From contig JACRJX010000035.1 in the NCBI GenBank assembly GCA_016235595.1, forward strand, positions 1 through 64,000: a stretch of 64,000 nucleotides of DNA. The letters run 5' to 3'. The position numbers and the translations under genes were made by a program. The notes beneath the pieces were generated by a model that was not told the origin of the DNA, made no database searches, and saw only the letters and a list, made by a program, of their open reading frames with translations. Below, piece after piece: positions 7,672-16,883 of the stretch. The DNA comes from Verrucomicrobiota bacterium (lineage in GTDB: Bacteria; Verrucomicrobiota; Verrucomicrobiia; CAIQCK01). Within the stretch, counting starts at the first letter, position 1. Each line of letters begins with the position of its first letter.

Positions 7672-9933
7672 TCAGAGCCCATTGAGCTTTCTCAGGTTGG
7701 CGATCGTTTCCATCCAGCAACCGGGATCACCGCCGAGGGGATCGGTTTTAACGAGGCCGCCGCCGGCAGCAACCTGCGACTCCAGTTCGGTCAGTGCCTT
7801 GGCCAGTTGGGCACGGGTGGCGGCCTCCTCGCGCACACGCAACTGAACGGACAACGCCATGCACTTGGAGAAATGCGTCCCCACGAGCAGGCAGCGGGCG
7901 AACCAACGGATATCCTCATCATCGCTCATCGCGGCAGCCCGACGGGCATGGGCCAGCGCCTGCTCCGTGGTCGCCAAGCGCCGCAGCCAGCGGGCGTGTT
8001 CATCTTCCCAGCGGAACCCCTTGGGCGTCGATGTGGCTTGAAGCCGGGCCACCTCTTTTGTCACTGTCCACCACACGCGGCTGACAGGACCTTCACCGGT
8101 CTCACCGGCTGTCATGTAGGCATCGAACATCGCACGACCGGCGGTTTCACCCCAGAGGCGGCGGCAGATTTGATCGAAGAACCTGCCCGGTCCAAAAAGA
8201 GCCGCCGGCCGGTATTTCCCCGCAGCCATGCGACGGAAGAGATTCTGCGCTGACGCTTCGTCGGGCGGGTTCTCGTGATAGCCGGCCAGGCTGCCGGCCC
8301 AGAGTTGTTCGGCGTTGAGAACCTGGACCGGCTCCTCATGCACACCGCCGTTGGACAGGCACACGGCCTCGGCGCCGTCGTAGAAATGTGCCATCGCGCC
8401 GGAGATGTTGGCCAGATCATCGCTCAGGTAATGGTCGCCGCCACCGAACGCGATGACGTAGATGCCGTGTCCCGCGCCGACCTGATCTAGAGCGGCTCGA
8501 AGATGAGCGATCTTCCTGCCGCCGTCCGGGCGGTAGAACTGCTCACGCAACCCGAACTCCACGCCGGCCGCCGGCCCCAGCAGCCGGCTCATGAGGCAGA
8601 AGTAATCCGTCTCCCGCTGCCAAAGGTCCAGCGGTCCCTTTTCGTAATACTCCGTGTAGAGGGGAGAAGTGAATATCAACGTGAGGTCCCGCGCTGCGCG
8701 GTATCCACGCGGAGTTGTGATGCTGTCGAGCGTGCGGCGAATCTGACGATACCAGTCCGCCATGGCGCCGGCCTGGCCCCGTGGATCGGTGAGTTCATCA
8801 CTGGGCCATCGTTTGCGGCACTCGTCGCAACGCATGAGCCAGCTGCTCTGGCTGGCTGCATACGTCCCCGTGTCGATGTCATGAATGTAAAGGAAACCCG
8901 GCTCGACCGCGGCGACGAAGCGTTTCATCTCCTCCAGCTTCGCCTGCTGGAGCGCTTCGTTTGACAGGCAGGTGCCATAGCGCCGGCTTTGCTCGATTTG
9001 CTTCATGCCGCGACAGAGATACTCCGCTCCATCAGGATAGGGGCGTCGATTGACCAGCGTCTTGCCGAAGTAACCGTAACGGTAGAGTTCCGACTTTTGA
9101 TAAGAAGTCCCGTAGCCGCCCCCGTAACCGGCAAAGGTCAGCTTGATGCCACGCTGCCGGGCGTATCCGGTGCACTCTCGCACGAAATCCGCGTAGCCCT
9201 CGCTGCGCTGCGTGTCCCAGCCGAATCCGTCGAACCACACCTGATTGATCTTGTAAGCGAAGCACAGGTCCAGCTTGCGCTTGATTCGGGCGAGGCAAGC
9301 CTGGCGTCCGTCACCCCAGTCGTAAGACCAGCGGTTGATCTCTGCATTGATCAGCCAGTCGGAGGCGCAGCGGTAGCGGACGGCGGGCCAGTCGGTAATC
9401 GTGAGTTCAGGCACAAACACCGCGTCCTTCTCCACCTGGAGGATTTGCAGAAGCGTCGCCGCCGCGCGCAACAAACCTTCGGGTTCCACGGCGATGATTT
9501 CCACACCCGCTTTATTTACTTCCAAACGATAAGCCTCCGCCCGGGCATCGCGGTCGAGCTTGGCCGCAAACGACGCAACGGAATCCAAACGCAACGTCAC
9601 CACAGGATTCCCCGAGGGCCGGGTAGTTGTTATCGGCGCTCCGAGTCGTTGTGCGAGCACTTCGGCTGCGAAACCCGCCTCCGGTCCCGCCACGATGCAG
9701 CATCCCCGTTGCCCGGTGGATTCGCGGCGTGTGAGCAGCACACGCCCCGCTCGCAACTGGACCTGCTTTGGAGTCGGCAATACGAGGATGGCCTGTGTTT
9801 GCAACGCCGGCGCGGACGAGTCGCACCGGGCTGGCATGGCGAACCAGGCAACGATGCCAGCGATGAAAAGTTTCGTGACCAGTGGAATCAGCCGCAGGGA
9901 AGCAGTAGGAAGCAGGAAAACGTTTCGTTTCAT
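7672..9933 (-). CDS. Secreted GH20-like (beta-N-acetylhexosaminidase-type) protein
   Basis: This encodes about 753 residues. A signal/anchor segment (LVTKLFIAGIVAWFAMPARC) is followed by a region typical of the GH20 N-terminal domain: ILVLPTPKQVQL, EAYRLEVNKAGVEIIAVEPE and LLRAAATLLQILQ. A barrel then starts at ITDWPAVRYRCASDWLINAE. Unlike classic hexosaminidases, the DE catalytic pair is not clear; EPGFLYIHDIDTG and CDECRKRW occupy the equivalent area near residues 355-385. It may therefore act on an unusual substrate or be a GH20-superfamily relative such as GH84 or an uncharacterised clade. The ATG at 9933 is chosen because GAGGTG lies eight bases upstream and the signal peptide begins there. 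Confidence 0.65.
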   Translation of the reverse strand: MKRNVFLLPTASLRLIPLVTKLFIAGIVAWFAMPARCDSSAPALQTQAILVLPTPKQVQLRAGRVLLTRRESTGQRGCCIVAGPEAGFAAEVLAQRLGAPITTTRPSGNPVVTLRLDSVASFAAKLDRDARAEAYRLEVNKAGVEIIAVEPEGLLRAAATLLQILQVEKDAVFVPELTITDWPAVRYRCASDWLINAEINRWSYDWGDGRQACLARIKRKLDLCFAYKINQVWFDGFGWDTQRSEGYADFVRECTGYARQRGIKLTFAGYGGGYGTSYQKSELYRYGYFGKTLVNRRPYPDGAEYLCRGMKQIEQSRRYGTCLSNEALQQAKLEEMKRFVAAVEPGFLYIHDIDTGTYAASQSSWLMRCDECRKRWPSDELTDPRGQAGAMADWYRQIRRTLDSITTPRGYRAARDLTLIFTSPLYTEYYEKGPLDLWQRETDYFCLMSRLLGPAAGVEFGLREQFYRPDGGRKIAHLRAALDQVGAGHGIYVIAFGGGDHYLSDDLANISGAMAHFYDGAEAVCLSNGGVHEEPVQVLNAEQLWAGSLAGYHENPPDEASAQNLFRRMAAGKYRPAALFGPGRFFDQICRRLWGETAGRAMFDAYMTAGETGEGPVSRVWWTVTKEVARLQATSTPKGFRWEDEHARWLRRLATTEQALAHARRAAAMSDDEDIRWFARCLLVGTHFSKCMALSVQLRVREEAATRAQLAKALTELESQVAAGGGLVKTDPLGGDPGCWMETIANLRKLNGL

Positions 9934-10046
9934 GTTCACGCACCTCAATGTCGCCATCGTAGGCCAGACGCTTCTTTCTTGCCAGCGGTTCCGTGAGTGA
10001 CCGCGCAGAAAAAACGGCACGCGCGTCCTGCCGGACACATGATGAA

Positions 10047-12173
10047 TCACTTCACCAACAACCGCGCAACTTCCTTGGCGCTCAGGGCGCGGTTGAAGAC
10101 GGCGATTTCGTCGAGGCGGCCTTCCCAATTGCTATCGTTGTCGCTGCGGCCGCCGAAGAAGCATTGGTCGAGGCCGGCGGGGATGTCCGCGGCGGTCTTC
10201 GTCTCGATTTCGAGCTGGCCGTTGAGATAGACGCGCATGGTCTGGCCCTCGCGGACGAGGACGACGTGCTGCCATTGCCAACGGGAAATGACGGTCTTGC
10301 CTGCGGTCGCTGCAGCCGCGTCATCACCGTGGAAGAAGATGAGCCGGCCGGTGTGGGCGCTCTTGCCGCCAATGCCGAGGTGATCGCCGTGCGCGTCGAG
10401 GCCTTGGTCGCGGCTGCGGGAGAAGAGCCAGCCGCTGACGTCGCGCCCTTCGTTCGGCATGCCGTTCCAGAGCCACATCGAGATGGAGTAATTGTCGCCG
10501 AGGCCGCCGAGGCGCGCGCGCAATCGTCCGCCAACGAAATGCGGCGCGCGGTTCACTTCGCCCTCGCCGCAAAAGCTCTTCGAGCACGGGCCTTCGAGAT
10601 AATAGGTGATCTCGCGTTCATAGACCGCGTCATGGCCGTGGCCGCTCGCGTCGCTGGCGTGCGGGCCGGTGAATTCGTTCATGCGCCAGTAGGCGGAGGG
10701 TTTCAGCGCCACCACCGCGCGCGCGGCGGGACCGTCGCGGAGTTTCCACTCACGCCGCGGCTGGCCACTGACTTTTTCCAACAGACTGATGGCGGTCTCG
10801 GCGATCTTCGGCTCGGCCATGACTTCAAGACCGGCGGAACGCGCCGGCCATGTGTTGTAGCCGCCGAAGAGGTATTGCTCCGGCGGCGGGATGTAACCGT
10901 CGCCGCCGTTGGCCAGCTCAAACACCATGTTGTGCGGCAGCGGACTGGCAGCCTTGATCTTCAAGCCGGTGATGGCGTAGGTTTCGCACGACGTGGTCGC
11001 GATGCCGATGTCGCCAATGCGCAGCGCCTGCGTCACAACCTCCGTCTTCTGCCGCTCATGCAGGAAAATCTGCTCGCGCGCATAAACCTCCGGCAACGTC
11101 TTCGGCGGGCGATCGCCCATTGCGGCAACGATGCGCTGCGCCCACTCGAGCCGTTGCTTGTCGGGCACCCGCAGGTTCAACGTCATCCGCCGCTCGGCCA
11201 TCGCGAGGTCCACATCCTCGCGATAACGGATGCCCCGATAGGCGGCCATTGCGATGTCAACCAACCCCTTCGCATACTCATCAATCGTCAGCTTCGGGTT
11301 CCAGCTCTCCGGCCTCGTGTAATCGCGCCGCCAGATGTCGCCGCTGCAACCGTGCGACATGATGCCGACGAACGCGGGCTTGCCCGGCACGGGCTCGGGC
11401 GCGACGCGCTGCTTCAACCCTTCGCAGAACAGGCCGAAGTAATCCGCGCTGATGTCCTTGTCGCCGAAGTAGTGCATGGAGAAGTTCGCCAGCAACGCCA
11501 ACGGGCGACCATCGCGCGCCTGGATCGAGATGATCGAGAGATCGGGGTCCTCCGGGCCGGCCTCGCCCGTGGCATCGTCCCAGTTCGCTCCTGCGTGCAT
11601 GTTTGCGCGCACCGTCATGTTTCCGAACGGATCCTCCTTGATGCGGTCGGGCCGGCGAATCCACTGCCGCAGCGCTGTGAATTCCGCCGCGTTGCCCTTG
11701 GCGAAGCCGACCCGCGCCGGTTCCAGCGCCGCCTGCGCGGCCGCGATGGCTTCCACGAGCTTGTCGCGCAGGAACGGCACATAGTTTTCGTCCGCGTCCG
11801 TGCCCAGACAGCCCATGGATGACGGCGTGCTGTGCGTGTGGACGGCCGAGATTAATATACGGTTCGAGGGGATGCCGGTCCGTTTTTCGGCAAGCGCCTT
11901 GGCTTCGTCCAGCAGCGGCCGGGGCATCATGCAGGTATCAACGACAACGATGGCGATCTGGGTCTTGCCGTCGGCGAGCACGATGGCTCGCGCATGGATG
12001 CGCGTCTTGATCTGGTCCACCGAGCGGCTGGTCATTCCGCCATTGACCAGCACCGGCAGCTTCGTCGGCGTGATGTCAATGGCAACCGCGCCGGCTTTGA
12101 ATTCCGCAGCGTGCAGCGCGGCCAAAGGCGACAGCAGCAGGGCGGTGAGGAGGGTCAGTGCGATGCGTTTCAT
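10047..12173 (-). CDS. Secreted neutral/alkaline ceramidase-like protein with C-terminal LamG domain
   Basis: This encodes 708 residues. The signal peptide ends SPLAALHAAE. Residues about 22-450 match the neutral non-lysosomal ceramidase fold: FKAGAVAIDITPTKLPV, the zinc-ligand-like AVHTHSTPSSMG and the conserved GIMSHGCSGD. Residues about 490-705 form a LamG/concanavalin-like jelly roll, with ASGHGHDAVYE, SISMWLWNGM and LDEIAVFNRALSAKEVARLL. Family members hydrolyse N-acyl bonds of sphingolipids, but related proteins are widespread in Verrucomicrobia and may act on other lipids or amidated glycans. GGAG lies nine bases before the ATG. The previous gene ends 14 bases upstream, so the two are probably co-transcribed. 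The LamG domain suggests carbohydrate or surface binding. Confidence 0.85.
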   Translation of the reverse strand: MKRIALTLLTALLLSPLAALHAAEFKAGAVAIDITPTKLPVLVNGGMTSRSVDQIKTRIHARAIVLADGKTQIAIVVVDTCMMPRPLLDEAKALAEKRTGIPSNRILISAVHTHSTPSSMGCLGTDADENYVPFLRDKLVEAIAAAQAALEPARVGFAKGNAAEFTALRQWIRRPDRIKEDPFGNMTVRANMHAGANWDDATGEAGPEDPDLSIISIQARDGRPLALLANFSMHYFGDKDISADYFGLFCEGLKQRVAPEPVPGKPAFVGIMSHGCSGDIWRRDYTRPESWNPKLTIDEYAKGLVDIAMAAYRGIRYREDVDLAMAERRMTLNLRVPDKQRLEWAQRIVAAMGDRPPKTLPEVYAREQIFLHERQKTEVVTQALRIGDIGIATTSCETYAITGLKIKAASPLPHNMVFELANGGDGYIPPPEQYLFGGYNTWPARSAGLEVMAEPKIAETAISLLEKVSGQPRREWKLRDGPAARAVVALKPSAYWRMNEFTGPHASDASGHGHDAVYEREITYYLEGPCSKSFCGEGEVNRAPHFVGGRLRARLGGLGDNYSISMWLWNGMPNEGRDVSGWLFSRSRDQGLDAHGDHLGIGGKSAHTGRLIFFHGDDAAAATAGKTVISRWQWQHVVLVREGQTMRVYLNGQLEIETKTAADIPAGLDQCFFGGRSDNDSNWEGRLDEIAVFNRALSAKEVARLLVK

Positions 12174-12187
12174 GGGCAGGTCTCCGT

Positions 12188-13549
12188 TTAGGGTGTCATC
12201 TCGATTGAATACACGGCATTGCGTGGCGCAACATCAAAACGCAACGTGGACGCGCCTTCCAACTGTGCAGCGCGCAGTGGAATGATATCGCCTTGCGCGT
12301 TCTTGACCTTGAGCCGGCTGGCATCCAACGACTGTGGATGCGTGACTTCAAGGGTGAGCGGTTGGTCGAAGAGGGCGGCGTCAGTCTGACAGATGAACTC
12401 GAATGTGAGGCGTTTGGAATCTGACTGCTGAAGCTTCAGTTTCGAGGCGTTGCGTTCCGATTGATATTTGTGGATGTCCGCCATGCCGGCGACCCAGAGC
12501 TTCGACGAGTGCTCTTTGGCAACGTCCAGCGCAGCGCGGAAGTTCGCTTCGCTGCTGCCTGCGCCGTCACCGATGCTGTGGTAGTGAACGCGGTACCAGA
12601 GACCGCGTTCAAGATGCTGCTCCAGAAGGCGGCGGAAGCTGGCGACACGGTTGCCATGCGAGTCATCCATGCCAGTGGAATTCTGCGAGGCATCGAACTG
12701 GTGATACTTGTCCAGATAGTAGCGCAAGGTCCGCGTCGTCTCCCACCACGTGCCACCGCCAAGATTCAGCGCCATGAGCTGGCTCTTGCCGGGTGTCAGC
12801 TTCCAGATAGCCTGCGCGGCGGCACCGATTTCAGCCTCCATGTTTTCATCGCCGACAGCACCGCGATGGTGGGCGGAATGGTTGGCAAGCTCGTGATCCC
12901 CCTGGCGCGCAGCGGCCTGCCATTCTGCTTGATGCGACTCGAAATTCGAGCGACGCCGACTGCCCGGCTCCGAAACGCCGGGGTTGATCATGAAGGTGCC
13001 GCGGAAGCCATACTCGCGCAGAATGGGCATGGCTTTGGTCAGATGCGAGGGATGGGAGTCATCGAACCGGATGCTGAGGGCGGCCTTGCGTCCATCATGC
13101 CACTTCGCGATGCCCAGACGAAGGCCCGTGGCGCCGTCCACGAGCACACGCTCTTTTTCGGATGGTAGCGATGGCTTCCCGCCAGACGGTTGGACTGCCC
13201 GAACAAAACAATCGCCCGCGACCGCAGGCACGGGAATCAGCAACTTGGACCATTCGATGCCGGCGCGCCGCACCATGAGCGCCTTGCCCTGGGAATCGCG
13301 CACTTCGACATCGGCGGCAGGCCATACGCGGGGACCGCTACCGGGCAATTCAACGCGAATCACCAACGGCTTGGTCTCGTTGGCCGGATTCACGGTGATC
13401 CGCATCTTGAAAGGTTCTACGAGCTGCGCCACGACGGTGGCAGGGCCTTCGTAACCATCAAGCCTGACAGTGACTCCACTCAGATCAGCAGCGTGCAGCG
13501 CAGCCAAAGGCGCGGCCAGCAACATGGTGATGTATGTGAGTCGGCTCAT
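12188..13549 (-). CDS. Secreted polysaccharide deacetylase (carbohydrate esterase family 4)
   Basis: This encodes 453 residues with a signal peptide ending APLAALHAAD. An N-terminal beta domain (about 25-130) precedes a NodB domain starting near residue 150. Motif 1 is SIRFDDSHPSH, with the metal/base aspartates at about 163-164. Motif 2 is HELANHSAHH, with histidines near 224-228. These are the zinc-binding and catalytic residues of the family, so the enzyme probably removes N- or O-acetyl groups from polysaccharide. The C-terminal 100 residues form another beta-sandwich. The gene sits 14 bases before the ceramidase-like gene and 36 bases after the sialidase-like gene. Confidence 0.85.
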   Translation of the reverse strand: MSRLTYITMLLAAPLAALHAADLSGVTVRLDGYEGPATVVAQLVEPFKMRITVNPANETKPLVIRVELPGSGPRVWPAADVEVRDSQGKALMVRRAGIEWSKLLIPVPAVAGDCFVRAVQPSGGKPSLPSEKERVLVDGATGLRLGIAKWHDGRKAALSIRFDDSHPSHLTKAMPILREYGFRGTFMINPGVSEPGSRRRSNFESHQAEWQAAARQGDHELANHSAHHRGAVGDENMEAEIGAAAQAIWKLTPGKSQLMALNLGGGTWWETTRTLRYYLDKYHQFDASQNSTGMDDSHGNRVASFRRLLEQHLERGLWYRVHYHSIGDGAGSSEANFRAALDVAKEHSSKLWVAGMADIHKYQSERNASKLKLQQSDSKRLTFEFICQTDAALFDQPLTLEVTHPQSLDASRLKVKNAQGDIIPLRAAQLEGASTLRFDVAPRNAVYSIEMTP

Positions 13550-13585
13550 GCTGCGATCACTATGTGTGGCGGACCCTCGGTGTTT

Positions 13586-14806
13586 TCATGGGGCCAGTTT
13601 GTTTGGCTTGGCCCAGCGAATGCGGGCAAGCAAGAGGTCGCCTTTGATCCCGTTTCGTGGCTGCCATTCGCCAACCGTCACCCAGGATTCGTCCGGGCTG
13701 ACGTTGATTGGATGGAAATTGCCCATGATGGCGACGCGATCGGGATCTTTCACGCCGTCGCCAACCAGCGGCAGGACGACGCGTTCGGTGCTGCGACGGA
13801 GGCGCAGGGTCTTGGGGTCCACTTGCGCCATCCAGAGCGGCGAGCGCCAGCGGATGACGTTGACGTTGCTGGCATCCTTGCGCGTGTAAACAAGCCAGAG
13901 CGCCTCCGAATGCGGCAGCCAGTGTTGTTGTGTGGTGGACATCGTGAGCGGCTCGCCATCATCCCACGTCCACGACTGTTTTGGCGTCCACTTCAGACCA
14001 TCCTCGCTTGCGCTGACGTAACCGTGGTCATCCTCGGCGCGCAACGTGAGCAGGAACTTCCCGCCAAATTGTGTCAGCGACGGTTCGAGCAGGCCGCGGC
14101 CCTTGTCGTGCTGGATTTCATCGCCAACCTGCTTCACCGAAAGCGTCTCTCCGTCAAAGCCACAAATCACGCTGGAGACGGAACGGGGTTGGGTCTTCGT
14201 GGGGCCATGAGTGAAGGCCAGAAGAATGTCCCCGTTCGAGAGCAGAACGCGCTGACCGCAGTTGTTGGAATAAATGTAAGCCCCACGAGGGTCGTTCCAC
14301 TCCAACTTGCGACGCTGGCCCCAGCGTCCATCCTTCCAGACCGCGTAAACGGGCCAGCGCGGCGGTTGGTCGCGTGAGAACTTTGGACCGGAATAAAAGA
14401 CGTTGTGGCCGAGGGCCAGGACCGTCTTCGTCTGCGGATGCCATTGGGGCACGACGTCGCACACGCCTTCCTCAGCGCCGTTGGGCTGCTTCACCCGGCC
14501 GAGCGCCGCCACCGGCTGCGGTTCCGTCCACGTCCTGCCAAGGTCATGCGAAGTCATCCAGTGCACCGGCCCAAAATAATCCGAGCCCGTAATCGTCTGG
14601 AGCGTCATGAACGTCAAAGGGCCGGACGCCCCCGGCACCATGCACGCCCGCGGATGAAACCAAGTCGGTCCGCTGCCATCGCGTCCGCGGCGCAGAACGA
14701 CCTTCTCGATCGAGGCAATCAGCGGAGATGAGGCTTCTGCGGCATGCAGCGATACCACAGGAGTCAACAGAGAGACGACACATGCAATGCACTGGAGTTG
14801 TTTCAT
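13586..14806 (-). CDS. Secreted sialidase-like (BNR/Asp-box) beta-propeller protein
   Basis: This encodes 406 residues with a signal peptide ending LTPVVSLHAAE. It has Asp-box text SHDLGRTWTEP near residue 95 and a second weaker one at SEDGLKWTP, the hallmark of sialidase-type six-bladed propellers. The start also has TWFHPRACMVPG, the block that survives in the pseudogene at 1029-1343. Such proteins are annotated as exo-alpha-sialidases, but the true substrate is often unknown. The start is the ATG at 14806; an AGGTG lies about eight bases upstream, and the upstream DUF1080 gene stops only nine bases earlier, so the genes are tightly linked. Confidence 0.8.
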   Translation of the reverse strand: MKQLQCIACVVSLLTPVVSLHAAEASSPLIASIEKVVLRRGRDGSGPTWFHPRACMVPGASGPLTFMTLQTITGSDYFGPVHWMTSHDLGRTWTEPQPVAALGRVKQPNGAEEGVCDVVPQWHPQTKTVLALGHNVFYSGPKFSRDQPPRWPVYAVWKDGRWGQRRKLEWNDPRGAYIYSNNCGQRVLLSNGDILLAFTHGPTKTQPRSVSSVICGFDGETLSVKQVGDEIQHDKGRGLLEPSLTQFGGKFLLTLRAEDDHGYVSASEDGLKWTPKQSWTWDDGEPLTMSTTQQHWLPHSEALWLVYTRKDASNVNVIRWRSPLWMAQVDPKTLRLRRSTERVVLPLVGDGVKDPDRVAIMGNFHPINVSPDESWVTVGEWQPRNGIKGDLLLARIRWAKPNKLAP

Positions 14807-14815
14807 GGTCCACAC

Positions 14816-15562
14816 CTACTTTTTCGCGCCTTCAACCTCGCGCAAGAGGCGGCTGGCCTCATCGGCCGGGATGTCGCGCACAAACAGATTCCGCCAGCGA
14901 ATCTCCCCGCCGTGCGTTTGAAGCATGATGGGTCCCTTGGCGGGCAGCGGCTTGGTGCGGTCCCAAAAGTTCTCCATCACCGCGCCATCCACCACGAGCT
15001 TGTCATTGAGCCACACCCACGTGCGCGCGCCAACCTGACGGATGCGGAAAGAGTTCCACTCGCCAAACGGCTTGTCCGCCACAACGAGCGGGTCGCGGCC
15101 GGGCGAGTCCGGCAGGTTGTTGAACAGGCCGCCGGAACCCAGGTGTGGTTTGCGGGTCGGTTTCTTGGGGTCGAAGACTTGGTTCTTGTCCCAAATCTGC
15201 ACCTGCGGAGTGCCGCGCAGGTAAATGCCGCTGTCGGCCTTGGCCACCGTCTTGTATTCGATGCGAAACTCGATGTCACCGAACTGCTCCTCCGTGGTGG
15301 CATAAGGCCCGGTGCCGACATTGACCAGTTCGCCGTTTTCCACACGCCAGTGGTTCGCGAATTCCTCGCGTTGTTTCTTCAGGCTCGCCTCGCGTTTCTC
15401 CCCTTGCAGCTTCACCACCGAGTGCGGATTTAATCCATACCATCCCGTCAGGTCCCGCCCATTGAAAATCGCGCGGAAACCCGCCGGCGGGACCGGGTCG
15501 GAAGCTTGGAGCAGAGCCAGCGGTGCCAGTAGGAGGGAGGTGAGGATGAATGTGGATTTCAT
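14816..15562 (-). CDS. Secreted DUF1080 (3-keto-disaccharide hydrolase-type) protein
   Basis: This encodes about 248 residues with a signal peptide MKSTFILTSLLLAPLALLQA. The mature protein opens with FRAIFNGRDLTGWYG, the typical DUF1080 opening, and continues through DIEFRIEYKTVAKADSGIYL, GGLFNNLP, WNSFRIRQVGARTWVWLNDK and GPIMLQTHGGEIRWRNLFVR, all standard for this concanavalin-like fold. Family members have been linked to 3-ketoglycoside hydrolysis, which fits with the oxidoreductases found elsewhere in the window. Three in-frame ATGs exist (15583, 15571, 15562). The last begins the signal peptide directly and is chosen, with moderate certainty. It is closely followed by the sialidase-like gene. 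Confidence 0.85.
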   Translation of the reverse strand: MKSTFILTSLLLAPLALLQASDPVPPAGFRAIFNGRDLTGWYGLNPHSVVKLQGEKREASLKKQREEFANHWRVENGELVNVGTGPYATTEEQFGDIEFRIEYKTVAKADSGIYLRGTPQVQIWDKNQVFDPKKPTRKPHLGSGGLFNNLPDSPGRDPLVVADKPFGEWNSFRIRQVGARTWVWLNDKLVVDGAVMENFWDRTKPLPAKGPIMLQTHGGEIRWRNLFVRDIPADEASRLLREVEGAKK

Positions 15563-15709
15563 GGAGTTCATTTCAGATTTCATGGCGACTATTCTGCTTC
15601 TTCGGTTTCGCAGTGCCGGTTGGCAACGTTTCTACACCATGCGGCAGGCGCAGCGAAACCATTAAAAGGACAGTGACGCCAAGCGACAGAGTTTATCCCA
15701 TGGCTGATC

Positions 15710-16801
15710 TCACTTGTTTATCTTCGTCGGCTTCTTTTCCAATGATCGCAAATCCATGGGCGTGTTCGGATCGTGCGGCACGGGTTTGCCGACTTGCTCG
15801 ACGGGATGGATGAAGAGGTAGCGCCAGACGGCTTCGTGGATGAACTTGCCGGAGGCGTCCTTCACCGCGGCGCCACCAGGGACAACCGAGCTGTGGGCGC
15901 GGCGGGCATCGTTCTTCACCTCGGCGTCGGTGATGAGACGGCGGCTGTTGCCGTAGGGCGGCGCGGCCTTGTCCACGTTCACGACCGGGCCGAACTGATG
16001 CAGGCCCAGCAGCTCCCACGAGCGGTCGTAGTGATGGCCCGTCCAGCCGCCATCGAGCACGTGGGTGAACGCAAAGAAGCGGTTCGCCGGCGTGGCGGAG
16101 GGCAGGGCCTGCCAGGTCTCAAGCTGGTCGCGCGGGCCGCAGAACATCACCACGCGGTCCACCTTCACGTGCTTCGCAAAGCGCGCCGAGGTGGTTGAGC
16201 CGTGCGAACTGCCGGAGATGATCACGCGATCCCAGCGCAGCGCCTGCTTGTCGGCGGTGAGAAAGTAATCCCAGCGGCCGGGCGGGTTTTCCTTCGCGAG
16301 CCATTTCACGAACTGCAACGCGCGTTCCATCATGCCGTCGGGCTTTGGGATGTTCACGAGGGGACTGAAGTCCTCGCCCGTCGCGGCTTCGAGCCGGATT
16401 TTGCCGAGCAGCTTGCCGTCGTCGCCCGGTGACATGCCGCCGAACTTGCCGAACCAGCCGTTGGCGTAATGCACCCGAATGGCGTGCAGGCCGTAGCTGT
16501 TCACGCGCTCGAACAACGGCGCGCTGTGGCCCATGAGCCAGATGACGAGCTTGCCCTGCGGTTTGACGCGCGTGTCCACCGAGGCGTTTTCGATATCGGC
16601 GGGCTTGCCGCCTTTCTCGAACACAAAATCAATCTCCGGATGCGGCTGGGCGCGCGGGTCAATCTGGCTGGCTCGCGCGGTGAGTTCATAGCGTTGCGGT
16701 TTGGGGTCGCTGAACATCAACGGCACGTCGGCGGCAGCAAGCGCGGCCAGCGGCGATAGGAAGAGGGCATTGAGCGCAAGTCGTGTGATTCGTGTTTTCA
16801 T
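15710..16801 (-). CDS. Secreted alpha/beta-hydrolase-fold protein (BPSS1187-like)
   Basis: This encodes 363 residues. The signal peptide MKTRITRLALNALFLSPLAALAAAD belongs to the same PLAAL group as its neighbours. The nucleophile elbow GSSHGSTTSA lies near residue 200, followed by VDRVVMFCGPRDQLETWQ and HVLDGGWTGHHYDRSWELLG, where an acid and a His would sit in a hydrolase. It resembles the BPSS1187 family of predicted lipase/esterase-like proteins; the natural substrate is unknown. GGAG with seven-base spacing precedes the ATG. As the first gene of the leftward secreted series, it may mark the start of the transcription unit, although no convincing promoter was found in 16802-16883. Confidence 0.65.
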   Translation of the reverse strand: MKTRITRLALNALFLSPLAALAAADVPLMFSDPKPQRYELTARASQIDPRAQPHPEIDFVFEKGGKPADIENASVDTRVKPQGKLVIWLMGHSAPLFERVNSYGLHAIRVHYANGWFGKFGGMSPGDDGKLLGKIRLEAATGEDFSPLVNIPKPDGMMERALQFVKWLAKENPPGRWDYFLTADKQALRWDRVIISGSSHGSTTSARFAKHVKVDRVVMFCGPRDQLETWQALPSATPANRFFAFTHVLDGGWTGHHYDRSWELLGLHQFGPVVNVDKAAPPYGNSRRLITDAEVKNDARRAHSSVVPGGAAVKDASGKFIHEAVWRYLFIHPVEQVGKPVPHDPNTPMDLRSLEKKPTKINK

Positions 16802-16883
16802 AGGTTTCTCCGTCGTTCATTGTCCGCAGCACTGGCTGCAACAGGGGTCTTCAACCATTCTCATCGAGTGAACCTGTTCTGTT

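Noticed and set aside
9934..10128. N-terminal extension of the GH20-like protein
   Set aside because: The added residues are basic and unlike a signal peptide, while the ATG at 9933 has a ribosome-binding site and begins one.
9993..11822. Long open frame on the plus strand opposite the ceramidase-like gene
   Set aside because: It mirrors the codon pattern of the real minus-strand gene, has no recognisable domains, and the opposite frame carries a full signal peptide and family motifs.
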